Below, piece by piece: positions 17,660-25,839 of a stretch of 64,000 bases of DNA (the stretch's first letter is position 1; every line of letters begins with the position of its first letter). The notes below the pieces were generated by a model, which worked only from the letters and a program-made list of their open reading frames with translations, was not told where the DNA came from and did no database searches. The stretch comes from Sulfurimonas sediminis (GTDB lineage Bacteria > Campylobacterota > Campylobacteria > Campylobacterales > Sulfurimonadaceae): assembly GCF_014905115.1 (NCBI RefSeq), contig NZ_CP041235.1, positions 2,046,001 through 2,110,000 of the forward strand. Reading direction: 5' to 3'. The translations under genes and the position numbers were made by a program.

Positions 17660-19177
17660 TCAGTTTTTCTCCCATTGTATGTAGTTGTGCCATATACCGC
17701 TTTGTGCCGGTTCTATATGCTTTATCTTTTTGTTCACAGCCGTAATGGCATTTGGAATATACAAAAAAAGATAAGGATTGTCATCTGCAATGATTTTAAA
17801 CATCTTTCTCCACAGCCGTCCCAGTTTTTTTCTCTCAATCGTCGCCTGTGATTTTTCTATCATTGCGTCTATTTCACTGTTGTGATAACCTACAAGGTTA
17901 AAACCGCCCGGTTTGTCACTTTTTGAGTGCCAGAACATATAGGGGTCGGGTGTAGGCGAGAGTCCCCAGCCCAAAAGAACCGTGTCAAATTTATGCGGAA
18001 AAACCACCATATTTAAAAAAGCCTGCCATTCCATGACTCTCAGCTTGACAATTACACCGGCTTTTTGGAGCTGATACTGCAGTATTTCTGCCGCATACGG
18101 ACGAATGGAGCTGGCATTTGAAGTGGCTATCTCAAAAGTAAAGGGATGGTCTGCATCATACCCTGCCTCTTTTAAAAGTCTTTTTGCCTCCCCAATATTT
18201 TGCGTCGGCGCTTTAACATCAGGATTAAAGGCAATGGTTCCTGGCAAAAAAGGACCCGTGCAGACCTTTGCATGTTTTAAAAAAAGAATGTCGATGAGTT
18301 CCTGTCTGTCAATCGCCAAAGAGAGTGCACGTCTGACTTTGGGATTTTGAAACTTCTTTTTTCGCAGATTAAACCCGAGATATGTATAGGAGAGAGTGAT
18401 TTTTTCATATATATTAAAGTTTTCAAAAAATTTCTGTGTAAGCTGTCTTTCATAAACGAAAGGCTCTACACTTCCGATATCGAGTTGTCCTGATTTAAGC
18501 ATCAAAAATCTTGTCATTGCATCACCGATAACATGAAAAGAAACAGTATCTATCTTTGGTCTGCCCTCAAAATACGCATCAAAAGCAGAAAGCTCTATGT
18601 TTTTTGAGTATTCAAGACGTGTCAGTCTATAGGGACCTGTACCTGTCGGATGTGTATTAAAAGAGGCGTTCATCAGGTTTTTTTCGTTTTTTAGAATATG
18701 TTCGGGGAGTATCCCCATCATCCATGTCTCAAGTGCTTTAAAGTAGGGTTTTGTATATCGTACTTCTACCTTGTAGTCATTGATAATCCTGACACTTTTG
18801 ACAAAACGAAAATCTGAACTGTAAGGCGAAACTATTTTATCTGAGAAGAGTGTCTTATAGGTAAAGAGCACATCCTTGGCAGTGAATTTTTTGCCGTCAT
18901 GCCACAAAACATTTTTTTTGAGTTCAAAAACAAGTGTCTGTCTGTCTTTAAAATAAAACTTCTCTGCCAAATCCCCTATAATCTCTTTGGAATCTTTGTC
19001 ATATTTGACAAGCCCGTTAAATATAAAAGAGCTTATTTCCGAGGAAGAGGAATCTGTCGCCAATACAGGATTGAGCCTTGAAGGATTTGAAGATGTGGCC
19101 AGATGCAGGGTGGCTCCGTTAAGAGTACCTAAGAAAAAACCCAAGGAAATAAAAAGAAAAAAAAACGTCTTTGCCAT
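17660..19177 (-). CDS. ABC transporter substrate-binding protein, peptide/nickel type
   Basis: Periplasmic solute-binding protein of family 5 (OppA/DppA-like). The first about 20 residues (MAKTFFFLFISLGFFLGTLNGA) form a Sec signal peptide; there is no lipobox Cys. The mature part shows family landmarks such as FELKKNVLWHDGKKFTAKD and VRRALSLAIDRQELI. No permease or ATPase genes lie beside it, so it is either an orphan binding protein or paired with a transporter elsewhere. The ligand cannot be told from sequence. Its ATG overlaps the stop codon of the DUF945 gene upstream. Confidence 0.9.
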   Translation of the reverse strand: MAKTFFFLFISLGFFLGTLNGATLHLATSSNPSRLNPVLATDSSSSEISSFIFNGLVKYDKDSKEIIGDLAEKFYFKDRQTLVFELKKNVLWHDGKKFTAKDVLFTYKTLFSDKIVSPYSSDFRFVKSVRIINDYKVEVRYTKPYFKALETWMMGILPEHILKNEKNLMNASFNTHPTGTGPYRLTRLEYSKNIELSAFDAYFEGRPKIDTVSFHVIGDAMTRFLMLKSGQLDIGSVEPFVYERQLTQKFFENFNIYEKITLSYTYLGFNLRKKKFQNPKVRRALSLAIDRQELIDILFLKHAKVCTGPFLPGTIAFNPDVKAPTQNIGEAKRLLKEAGYDADHPFTFEIATSNASSIRPYAAEILQYQLQKAGVIVKLRVMEWQAFLNMVVFPHKFDTVLLGWGLSPTPDPYMFWHSKSDKPGGFNLVGYHNSEIDAMIEKSQATIERKKLGRLWRKMFKIIADDNPYLFLYIPNAITAVNKKIKHIEPAQSGIWHNYIQWEKN

Positions 19178-20532
19178 TACTGTACAACTTTACCATTTAC
19201 CGTAAGTTTACTGTCTTTAAACACTATGTCAAAATAGACACTCTGCGCATCCTCTTTTGCATAGGATACAATCACCGCTGCCGCAGGAGTATCTTCTATC
19301 ATTTTGAGATAAAGAGCCTTTGCCATTCTTATCTTCATATTCATCTCTTCATTTTCCAAAAGCAACAGAGGCGACATCTTGAGTTTTTTGGAAAAATCTT
19401 TGTCCTGTGCTATTTTCAAATCACTTTGAATTTTCATACTGCCAAGTTCTTCAATGCTGTTGAGTGTTATATTTTCAAAAGAGAGGTCCGACACCTTTAC
19501 ATGTAAACCGTGTGCAAGCATTGCAAGCAAGACCTGCTGCCTTATCTGCTTTGACTGTGCGAGTAACTGCGAAAACTTTTCATAGCTTTGTTTGTCCAAA
19601 TCCTCAATAGAGATATCGCTGTTCAATGCTTTAAGAGAAAAGTCTAATTTATTTGTGTGAAATACCAAAGTATCTATGAAGCTTTTGGAATGCAATACCA
19701 CTTTGTCATCTTTTTCAGAAGCAGAGGAAGCCATATCCGCATTATCAAGAGATATATTGATATCATCCTGAGAATTTTTCATCAAAAACCTGATTTGAAA
19801 TACTTTAGTATCTGTTGTATAGTGGGAAAAAGATGTAAATTCACTCCTGTTTTGCAAATTATTTATCTCAAAAGAGAGTGCATTTGCAGCATCTTCCAAA
19901 GCAAGTTTCATTGTCTGTATATGAAAAGTCAGCTTTTGTGCTGCAAAAATGTTTCCCTCTCCGCTGAACCTGGCACCTTCTAACTGCATACGCATATTTG
20001 CATTCTTCTTCACACTGTAATTTGCATCTATATCTTTGACAAAGCCGTTAAAATCATTACTGAGCACATTGTACTCTACATGATACAAAAGCCCTTTTGC
20101 ATCAAGAAAGTCACTGAAATATCTGTAGGCCTGTGGATTGTTTTTTTTCATCTCCTGCATAAGCGTATTTACAAGCTGCAAAGGATACACCTCTACAGTC
20201 ACAGCCTTTGAAAAGGGGATATTGCTGTAGGCGACATCTGCGCCTATTGTCGCACCTTGAAAAATTTTCTCTACAGCCGGCGGCACTGCTGATTTTGTGT
20301 AAGAACGTAAATAGTTTTGCAGTGCCTGTGTATCTTGCAAAACAAATTCAAAATGCTGTTTTGTGTTAAGATAACCGGTCTCTTTTGTGCTCTTTTTAAG
20401 TACCAGACCCTGTGACTGCAAAACCTGAATATTTTCATCTATAAGTTTTTGCATGAAACTGTTGCCGAAAAACGGAAAAAGAAAAATTATGAGTAGAGTA
20501 ATGAGTGTTAGAATGAGTGTTGTTTTTTTCAT
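19177..20532 (-). CDS. DUF945 (YdgA-like) family protein
   Basis: Large protein of unknown role with an N-terminal hydrophobic segment (about residues 5-20) that should anchor it in or across the inner membrane, the rest periplasmic. The 451-residue length and the many short beta-strand blocks fit DUF945 proteins such as E. coli YdgA; the assignment is by overall character. It overlaps the next gene by one base. One TTACATGTAA palindrome lies at 19497-19506, encoding LHVK. Confidence 0.7.
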   Translation of the reverse strand: MKKTTLILTLITLLIIFLFPFFGNSFMQKLIDENIQVLQSQGLVLKKSTKETGYLNTKQHFEFVLQDTQALQNYLRSYTKSAVPPAVEKIFQGATIGADVAYSNIPFSKAVTVEVYPLQLVNTLMQEMKKNNPQAYRYFSDFLDAKGLLYHVEYNVLSNDFNGFVKDIDANYSVKKNANMRMQLEGARFSGEGNIFAAQKLTFHIQTMKLALEDAANALSFEINNLQNRSEFTSFSHYTTDTKVFQIRFLMKNSQDDINISLDNADMASSASEKDDKVVLHSKSFIDTLVFHTNKLDFSLKALNSDISIEDLDKQSYEKFSQLLAQSKQIRQQVLLAMLAHGLHVKVSDLSFENITLNSIEELGSMKIQSDLKIAQDKDFSKKLKMSPLLLLENEEMNMKIRMAKALYLKMIEDTPAAAVIVSYAKEDAQSVYFDIVFKDSKLTVNGKVVQ

Positions 20533-20614
20533 AGAAATACCTGCTTTTTTATGGAACAGACATTATATACTAATAGAGTTAATTTATTCCAGTCAGGCAC
20601 TTACTTTGCAAAGA

Positions 20615-20654
20615 GGAGATAAAAAAGAATTTTACCAATGCAAAAAGCATTGAT
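20615..20654 (-). terminator. rplM-rpsI terminator hairpin
   Basis: Read on the minus strand just after the rpsI stop, an 8-bp stem (ATCAATGC / GCATTGGT, loop TTTTT) is followed by AAAATTCTTTTTT, the form of an intrinsic terminator. Confidence 0.6.
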
Positions 20655-20666
20655 AAAAGAAACGAA

Positions 20667-21059
20667 TTAACGTTTAGAGAACTGGCGAGAACGACGAGCT
20701 TTACGCTTACCTGGTTTCTTACGCTCTACAACGCGTGAATCACGAGTCATCATACCTTCAGGTTTGAGTACTGTTTTGAGTTCAGGATTATATGCTACCA
20801 AAGCACGAGAAATTCCGTGACGAAGTGCATCTGCTTGACCACCGAAACCACCACCAAGAGTAGTTGCCACGATATCTACATTCGAGTCTTGTTTTGTAAG
20901 AACGAGTGGTTGCTTTACACGAAGTTTTTTCGCTTCAAGTCCACCTAACCACGCATCTAATGAAAGACCATTGATAGTAATTTTTCCTGTTCCAGGAGTT
21001 AACCATACTTTTGCTATAGACGCTTTACGACGACCTGTTGCATAAATTTTTGTTGCCAT
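20667..21059 (-). CDS. rpsI: 30S ribosomal protein S9
   Basis: Small-subunit ribosomal protein uS9, whose C-terminal tail reaches the P-site tRNA. The 130 residues start [20 protein letters not shown] and end in the basic [14 protein letters not shown] tail with the conserved S-K-R end. It follows rplM with 8 bases between them, the normal two-gene operon. Confidence 0.98.
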   Translation of the reverse strand: MATKIYATGRRKASIAKVWLTPGTGKITINGLSLDAWLGGLEAKKLRVKQPLVLTKQDSNVDIVATTLGGGFGGQADALRHGISRALVAYNPELKTVLKPEGMMTRDSRVVERKKPGKRKARRSRQFSKR

Positions 21060-21067
21060 AATAATCC

Positions 21068-21490
21068 TTACTTAGCTATTTGTGCAGTGTGAGGATGCTC
21101 AGCACCTGCATAAATTTTTAATTTTTTCAGCATTTTAGCACCAAGCTTAGTTTTAGGAAGCATACCGCGAGTTGCTAATTTATATAGTTTCTCAGGGTTC
21201 TTTTCTAAAAGCTCAGTCATTTTAACACTCTTAGTGCTACCGAAGTACCCAGAGTGAGAAAAATATTCTTTATTTGCTATTTTTCCAAGACCGTTAAATT
21301 TTGCCTTAGAAGCATTGATGATAACTACATAGTCACCACAGTCTATATTAGGAGTAAAACATGGTTTGTTTTTTCCACGAAGTATAGTAGCTACTTCAGT
21401 GATCATACGACCAAATGTTTTACCCTCAGCATCAATCAAAACCCATTTTTGATCGATTTGTTCAGGAGTTGCAATTTTTGTAAATTTCAT
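21068..21490 (-). CDS. rplM: 50S ribosomal protein L13
   Basis: Large-subunit protein uL13, an early assembly protein. The start ATG 21490 ([13 protein letters not shown]) is preferred over a TTG at 21505, because this is where family members begin. The 140 residues include DAEGKTFGR and [10 protein letters not shown], typical landmarks. A minus-strand -10 TATACT lies at 21524-21529. ISAs1 copy 1 begins 90 bases upstream and leaves this promoter intact. Confidence 0.97.
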   Translation of the reverse strand: MKFTKIATPEQIDQKWVLIDAEGKTFGRMITEVATILRGKNKPCFTPNIDCGDYVVIINASKAKFNGLGKIANKEYFSHSGYFGSTKSVKMTELLEKNPEKLYKLATRGMLPKTKLGAKMLKKLKIYAGAEHPHTAQIAK

Positions 21491-21523
21491 TCTCGAACCC
21501 TTCAAGTAATTTTATTTGATGGA

Positions 21524-21550
21524 AGTATAACTACATAAACTTATAAACAA
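21524..21550 (-). promoter_or_regulatory. probable rplM-rpsI promoter
   Basis: The minus strand shows TATACT (21524-21529) and TTGTTT (21545-21550) with a 15-base spacer, shorter than ideal. The -10 is 34 bases from the L13 start codon. Confidence 0.4.
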
Positions 21551-21579
21551 CTGAATTTAAGTCATTTATAAGCTTTGTC

Positions 21580-22888
21580 TAGGTAAATCCCACGAAAAAT
21601 AAAACAAATCTTAATCAATATAGTTTGATTCAATCAATTGAACACTAAAATCATCACGATAAAGAGCATTTCTTTTAATATCTGCCATTGTAGTTTTACC
21701 GGTTAGGAGTACCTTTTTATCTTTGTTCTCATTTAAAAACAACTGATAAAGATTAACAGTAAAACTTCTAAGAATAGCTATAGAGAAAGGCTCTTTATAT
21801 GCTATATGGTCATCTTCTTCAGTAAGCATATCTAAGTGATAGTGATATGTTTCCACTCTCCAATGTTGCAGTATCTTTTGAAGAAACTCTTTTGCAGTTG
21901 TTTTAAAGTTAGCCATTAAATATTGAGTTGAAATTGTAACTTCACCAGTCTGTGCATTTGTTAATGTTTTCGTCACTTTAATGAGTGATTGAATATTTTG
22001 AAAGTTCTCATGATACATAACTAAATCAGCACTTTTATTTTGAAAAACTTCTACTTTTCGAGAGACTCTTTTGTTGTTTTCAGTTAAATAGCTATCTTCA
22101 TCATCAACTCTATCTGTAGGCTGATTAAACTCTTCTATGGTCTTTATAGCTTTCTCTTTGAGGTGTTTCTGGTTATCTTTGAGTTTTGCTATATATCTGT
22201 TACCTTGCTCATCAATAGTGTTGAGAATCTCTGATTGAGTAAGCAGTGCATCAAAGGAAAATATCTGTCCTTCATTGCTAAAAATATTATCGTTTAAAAC
22301 CTCTTTGAGTGCAGTAATTTCGCTACTCTTATTTTTATCTAAAAACTTGTGAGCAAACACTATTTTTATATCTTTATCCAAGATATTTAGTATTGCTTTA
22401 TGTCTTTCCTGTGTGTATTGACCATTCACGTCGCTACCTCTCAGCCACTTCCCGTCAATAGCAATATTTTCTTGTGCAATGAATGGAAAAAAGAACTCTC
22501 TAAATACTTTTTCCAAAGCATTATTATCTGTGTTTATCAATAAACGATGATATGTTGATTTGGAAGGAATCGTTATCTCTTCTTTATCAAAAATCTCTTT
22601 GAGTATTGCATTGTCTTTGTTATATATCATCCATGAAAATATATCCTTAAAAGTTGTATTTCCTTTGATAAGTGCAAAAAGTGTCATGAAAAGAACTTCG
22701 TGCAATGAATATTCTATCTTCCCTGTATCTACTCTATAGTCTGGGATACTTTTTAGCGATTCAAGTAAGGCTTTTGTGCGTGTTAATTTGATGGTAAACT
22801 CCTTGTTTTAGGAGTCTAAGCAATATTTCTTCCAGTTCTTTTGAATCTATTGATTAAGATTTATTTTATTTTTCGTGGGATTTACCTA
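21580..22888 (-). mobile_element. ISAs1-family insertion sequence, copy 1
   Basis: A 1309-base element bounded by inverted ends that begin TAGGTAAATCCCACGAAAAA and match over about 40 bases. It is flanked by the 9-base direct repeat AGCTTTGTC (21571-21579 and 22889-22897), a proper target-site duplication of ISAs1 size. It sits between the divergent rplM and modA genes, only 26 bases upstream of the modA -10 box. Its transposase reading is identical in protein sequence to that of copy 2 at 38794, so one copy is recent. Confidence 0.93.
21611..22792 (-). CDS. ISAs1-family transposase (copy 1)
   Basis: DDE transposase of the ISAs1/H-repeat group. The catalytic residues fall in IAIDGKWLRGS, FSFDALLTQ and WRVETYHYHLD. 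A reading from the first standard start (TTG at 22705) gives 364 residues but loses the N-terminal domain: the upstream frame is open and encodes LLESLKSIPDYR, as ISAs1 proteins do. The only well-placed start before it is ATC at 22792, six bases after AAGGAG, giving 393 residues; TAA closes the frame just beyond. The non-standard start is my inference. Confidence 0.85.
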   Translation of the reverse strand: MKLTRTKALLESLKSIPDYRVDTGKIEYSLHEVLFMTLFALIKGNTTFKDIFSWMIYNKDNAILKEIFDKEEITIPSKSTYHRLLINTDNNALEKVFREFFFPFIAQENIAIDGKWLRGSDVNGQYTQERHKAILNILDKDIKIVFAHKFLDKNKSSEITALKEVLNDNIFSNEGQIFSFDALLTQSEILNTIDEQGNRYIAKLKDNQKHLKEKAIKTIEEFNQPTDRVDDEDSYLTENNKRVSRKVEVFQNKSADLVMYHENFQNIQSLIKVTKTLTNAQTGEVTISTQYLMANFKTTAKEFLQKILQHWRVETYHYHLDMLTEEDDHIAYKEPFSIAILRSFTVNLYQLFLNENKDKKVLLTGKTTMADIKRNALYRDDFSVQLIESNYID

Positions 22889-22892
22889 AGCT

Positions 22893-22920
22893 TTGTCGAT
22901 TAGGGTTTCTCTGCTATAAT
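22893..22920 (+). promoter_or_regulatory. modA promoter, probably giving a leaderless transcript
   Basis: TTGTCG (22893-22898), 16-base spacer, TATAAT (22915-22920). The modA ATG starts at 22927, where transcription is expected to begin, and no Shine-Dalgarno sequence is visible. The -35 box overlaps the right-hand target duplication of ISAs1 copy 1. Confidence 0.55.
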
Positions 22921-22926
22921 CTTGGA

Positions 22927-23673
22927 ATGAAAAATTATCTTATTATACTTTTATTCTCCTTTACAACTGTTTTGGCAGGCACTCTCAACATTGCAACTGC
23001 GGCAAATGTCAGCTATGCCCTTCCTCAGTTGATAAAAGAGTTTCAAAAAACACATCCGCAAACAAAAATACAAATGACCATCGGCAGCAGTGGAAAACTC
23101 ACAGCACAGATAATGCACGGCGCACCTTATGACATTTTTCTCTCTGCAAATATGGCCTATCCAAAAAAATTATACGAAAAAGGCTTTGCTCTGAGTAAAC
23201 CTATTGTGTATGCCCGGGGCGCGCTTGCTCTTTTTAGCACAAAAAAAAGAGACTTTTCTCAGGGAATTGCGCTGGTTCTTGACAAAAACATCAAAACTAT
23301 AGCCATAGCCAATCCGCAAACCGCACCTTACGGAATAGCAGCGCGTCAGGCACTGCAAAATGCCTCTTTATACAGTAAAATCAAAAAGAAACTGATTTAC
23401 GGAGAGTCTGTCGGACAGACTGTTGCCTATGCAGTTACGGCAGCTGATTTGGGCTTTATCGCCAAGTCTGCACTCTTTTCTCCCAAAATGAAACAGTATA
23501 AAGAAGCTGTCAATTTTAAAGATGTCGATCCTAAACTCTACACACCTATTGCACAGGGCATAGTTTTGCTCAAGCATGCCACAGACAATGCAGACGCACA
23601 ATCTTTTTACACCTTTTTACTCTCACAACAGGCAAAAGAGATTTTCAAAGCCTACGGATACAGTGTACAATGA
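22927..23673 (+). CDS. modA: molybdate ABC transporter, substrate-binding protein
   Basis: Periplasmic oxyanion-binding protein that delivers molybdate (or tungstate) to ModBC. Signal peptide is residues 1-18 (cleavage near TVLAG), followed by the ModA start TLNIATAANVSYALPQL and the ligand motif GSSGKLTAQI with GAPYDIFLSAN. The 248-residue length is normal. Downstream genes overlap by 4 bases each, so modA, the TOBE gene, modB and modC form one operon. Supply of molybdate would feed molybdopterin enzymes such as nitrate reductase, not present in this window. Confidence 0.95.
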   Translation: MKNYLIILLFSFTTVLAGTLNIATAANVSYALPQLIKEFQKTHPQTKIQMTIGSSGKLTAQIMHGAPYDIFLSANMAYPKKLYEKGFALSKPIVYARGALALFSTKKRDFSQGIALVLDKNIKTIAIANPQTAPYGIAARQALQNASLYSKIKKKLIYGESVGQTVAYAVTAADLGFIAKSALFSPKMKQYKEAVNFKDVDPKLYTPIAQGIVLLKHATDNADAQSFYTFLLSQQAKEIFKAYGYSVQ

Positions 23674-24068
23674 GTACAATTACAGCAAAAGTAGCAGCAA
23701 TCCAAACAGTACAAAACTTACATGTAGTACACTTTACATGTAATGAGAGCACTCTGGGTATGATGAGCCTTGAATTACCAAAAGCACTCACACGCAACAC
23801 AGAAGTTCTCCTTACATGTAAACCCACAGCCATCGCCATCGCAAAAAATCTCCAGGGAGAGTTGAGCCATGCAAACCAGTTACATGTAATGGTACACTCC
23901 ATTGAAGTCGGAGAGCTCTTGTCTGTTGTAGTGTTACAATTTCATGACGATATTTTAGAATCCATCATCACAAGTGATTCTTTGAAAAGAATGCAGTTAC
24001 ATGTAGGGGAATCTGTCATCGCTCTGATAAAATCAAGTGATCTGTCACTCAAGGAGATACTCTCATGA
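23670..24068 (+). CDS. TOBE/Mop-domain molybdate-binding protein
   Basis: Small 132-residue protein made of two Mop-like (TOBE) repeats, about residues 1-65 and 66-132, each with a T/S-x-x-S type loop region. Such molbindins bind and store molybdate or sense it. It overlaps modA and modB by 4 bases. It might be the ligand-binding half of a ModE regulator without its DNA-binding half; no helix-turn-helix is visible. It holds an unusual density of the ACATGT palindrome: 3 exact TTACATGTAA and 2 near copies in 290 bases. Confidence 0.85.
   Translation: MSTITAKVAAIQTVQNLHVVHFTCNESTLGMMSLELPKALTRNTEVLLTCKPTAIAIAKNLQGELSHANQLHVMVHSIEVGELLSVVVLQFHDDILESIITSDSLKRMQLHVGESVIALIKSSDLSLKEILS
23718..24006. 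repeat. cluster of TTACATGTAA palindromes
   Basis: Exact copies lie at 23734, 23812 and 23880; one-mismatch copies (TTACATGTAG) at 23718 and 23997. A further exact copy lies at 24787 in modC. Other exact copies in the window start at 1108, 2541, 2656, 3106, 13105, 19497, 40289, 40360, 55221, 60148 and 61096, with near copies at 40667 and 53831. All lie inside genes and code for LHV(K/N) or (L/F)TC(K/N) depending on frame. Confidence 0.9.
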
Positions 24069-24736
24069 GTTTTGAGCCCTTTATACTCTCCTTCAAACTT
24101 GCAGCTTTGACAGCTTTTATACTCTTTTGTATTGCCCTGCCGCTTGCCTGGTTTCTCTCGCAGACAAAATCACGAACAAAACCTTTTTTAGAAGCCCTCA
24201 CTGCTCTGCCTATTGTATTGCCCCCTTCTGTTTTGGGATTTTATCTGCTTTGGGCATTTGCATACAGTTCCCCAATCGGTCACTTTTTTGAAGAGACTTT
24301 TGGTGTCAAACTTGTTTTTTCTTTTACAGGGCTTGTTGTGGCAAGCTGTTTTTATTCTTTGCCCTTTATGGTCCAGCCTCTGCAAAACGGTTTTGAGAGT
24401 CTTAACAAAAATATACTTGATGCCAGTTACATTGCCGGTAAAAGCAAACTCCAAACGCTGTTTTTTGTCGCCCTGCCAAATATGAAACCGGCGGTACTGA
24501 CTGCCGTCATTGTCACTTTTGCCCACACGGTCGGAGAGTTCGGCGTTGTCTTGATGGTAGGCGGCAGCATACCGGGTGAGACAAAGGTAGCCTCTGTTGC
24601 CATTTATGAAATGGTGGAAAATATGGACTACACTGCCGCACATATCTACAGCGCCATAATGGTGGGCATCTCTTTTATAGTGCTTCTGAGCGTTTACATC
24701 TTCAATGCCAGACACAACAGAAGGTTTGGATTATGA
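24065..24736 (+). CDS. modB: molybdate ABC transporter, permease
   Basis: Inner-membrane permease, 223 residues with about five hydrophobic segments. The cytoplasmic EAA loop that contacts ModC is [20 protein letters not shown] (about residues 120-140), and [16 protein letters not shown] near residue 50 is typical of ModB/CysTW permeases. Start ATG overlaps the TOBE gene stop by 4 bases and its end overlaps modC by 4. Confidence 0.95.
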   Translation: MSFEPFILSFKLAALTAFILFCIALPLAWFLSQTKSRTKPFLEALTALPIVLPPSVLGFYLLWAFAYSSPIGHFFEETFGVKLVFSFTGLVVASCFYSLPFMVQPLQNGFESLNKNILDASYIAGKSKLQTLFFVALPNMKPAVLTAVIVTFAHTVGEFGVVLMVGGSIPGETKVASVAIYEMVENMDYTAAHIYSAIMVGISFIVLLSVYIFNARHNRRFGL

Positions 24737-25587
24737 TACATATAGATGTCACAAAAACACTCCACGGAGCCGAGGGCATTATGCCTTTACATGTAAAGCT
24801 TAGCATAAAAGAGGGCGAATTTGTAGCACTTGGAGGAAAAAGCGGCAGCGGAAAAACAACACTGCTTCGCATCCTCGCAGGACTCGAAGAAGCACAAGGG
24901 AAGATAAAAGTACATAACACATTTTGGTTGCAAAAAAACAGATCACTTCCAGTGCAACAAAGAGAAATTGGTTTTGTCTTTCAGGATTATGCCCTTTTTG
25001 AAAATATGAGTGTAGAAAAAAATCTGCTTTTTGTCAACAATGACAAAAAATTAGCCGAGCATCTTTTAGGACTCACCGAACTCTCCAGTCTCAAAGAACG
25101 CTATCCAAACAGCCTCAGCGGCGGCCAAAAACAAAGAGTCAGCATCTGCCGTGCCTTGATGAAAAAACCAAAAATATTACTGCTTGACGAACCACTCTCT
25201 GCACTTGACCCCGCCATGCGGACAAAACTGCAAAACGAACTGCTTGTGCTGCATAAAGAGTTTGGCACGACATCCATTATGGTCAGTCATGACCCGAGCG
25301 AAATATACCGCCTTGCCTCTCGTGTCATAATGTTACAAAACGGAAAAATTATCAATGACGGCGCACCAAAAGAGGTTTTACTCAAAACACAGGGCAGCCA
25401 AAAGTTTTCTTTTGAGGGAGAACTGCTCGATATTAAAAAAGCAGATGTCATCTACATTGCCATTGTAGCTATAGGACAGCAACTCGTCGAGGTTGTCGTC
25501 AGCTCCGCAGAAGCCAAAAATCTCCAAATCGGACAAAGTATCAGACTCAGTACAAAGGCTTTTGCTCCGACTCTCACACAAAACTAG
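24733..25587 (+). CDS. modC: molybdate ABC transporter, ATPase
   Basis: Cytoplasmic ATPase energising molybdate import. The 284 residues show Walker [12 protein letters not shown] (about residues 34-44), signature LSGGQKQR, Walker [14 protein letters not shown], the switch His in MVSHD, then a C-terminal TOBE-like domain (about residues 220-284) that could sense cytoplasmic molybdate. It ends the mod operon. A 27-bp inverted repeat lies 24 bases downstream. Confidence 0.95.
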   Translation: MIHIDVTKTLHGAEGIMPLHVKLSIKEGEFVALGGKSGSGKTTLLRILAGLEEAQGKIKVHNTFWLQKNRSLPVQQREIGFVFQDYALFENMSVEKNLLFVNNDKKLAEHLLGLTELSSLKERYPNSLSGGQKQRVSICRALMKKPKILLLDEPLSALDPAMRTKLQNELLVLHKEFGTTSIMVSHDPSEIYRLASRVIMLQNGKIINDGAPKEVLLKTQGSQKFSFEGELLDIKKADVIYIAIVAIGQQLVEVVVSSAEAKNLQIGQSIRLSTKAFAPTLTQN

Positions 25588-25610
25588 AATTTTTCTGCAG
25601 TGCAAACACC

Positions 25611-25720
25611 AGCCGGCACTGAAGTACCGGTTCCGAATTTGTTTTTTCAAAAAGCCCATATTTCAATATTAATTTTGTTGAGTTGGACAGTTTTTCGGAA
25701 CCGGTACTTCAGTGCCGGCT
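25611..25720. repeat. perfect 27-bp inverted repeat made of two hairpin repeats
   Basis: Left arm 25611-25637 begins AGCCGGCACTGAAGTACCGG; right arm 25694-25720 is its exact reverse complement, with 56 bases between. Each arm is itself a copy (3 and 4) of the dispersed CACTGAAGTA hairpin. It could form a 110-base cruciform or a two-way terminator for modC. It fills most of the 304-base gap before the IS4 element; no gene is seen there. Confidence 0.85.
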
Positions 25721-25839
25721 TTGCGTCTGTAAAGCCTAAAACCTAAATTACAGCAAAAAATTTAGTTTTTCTCACAAGTCACGCTTTAGCATAGAAAGTA
25801 GCGGTTATTACACAATATTAATAATTCTACCCCCCCCCG

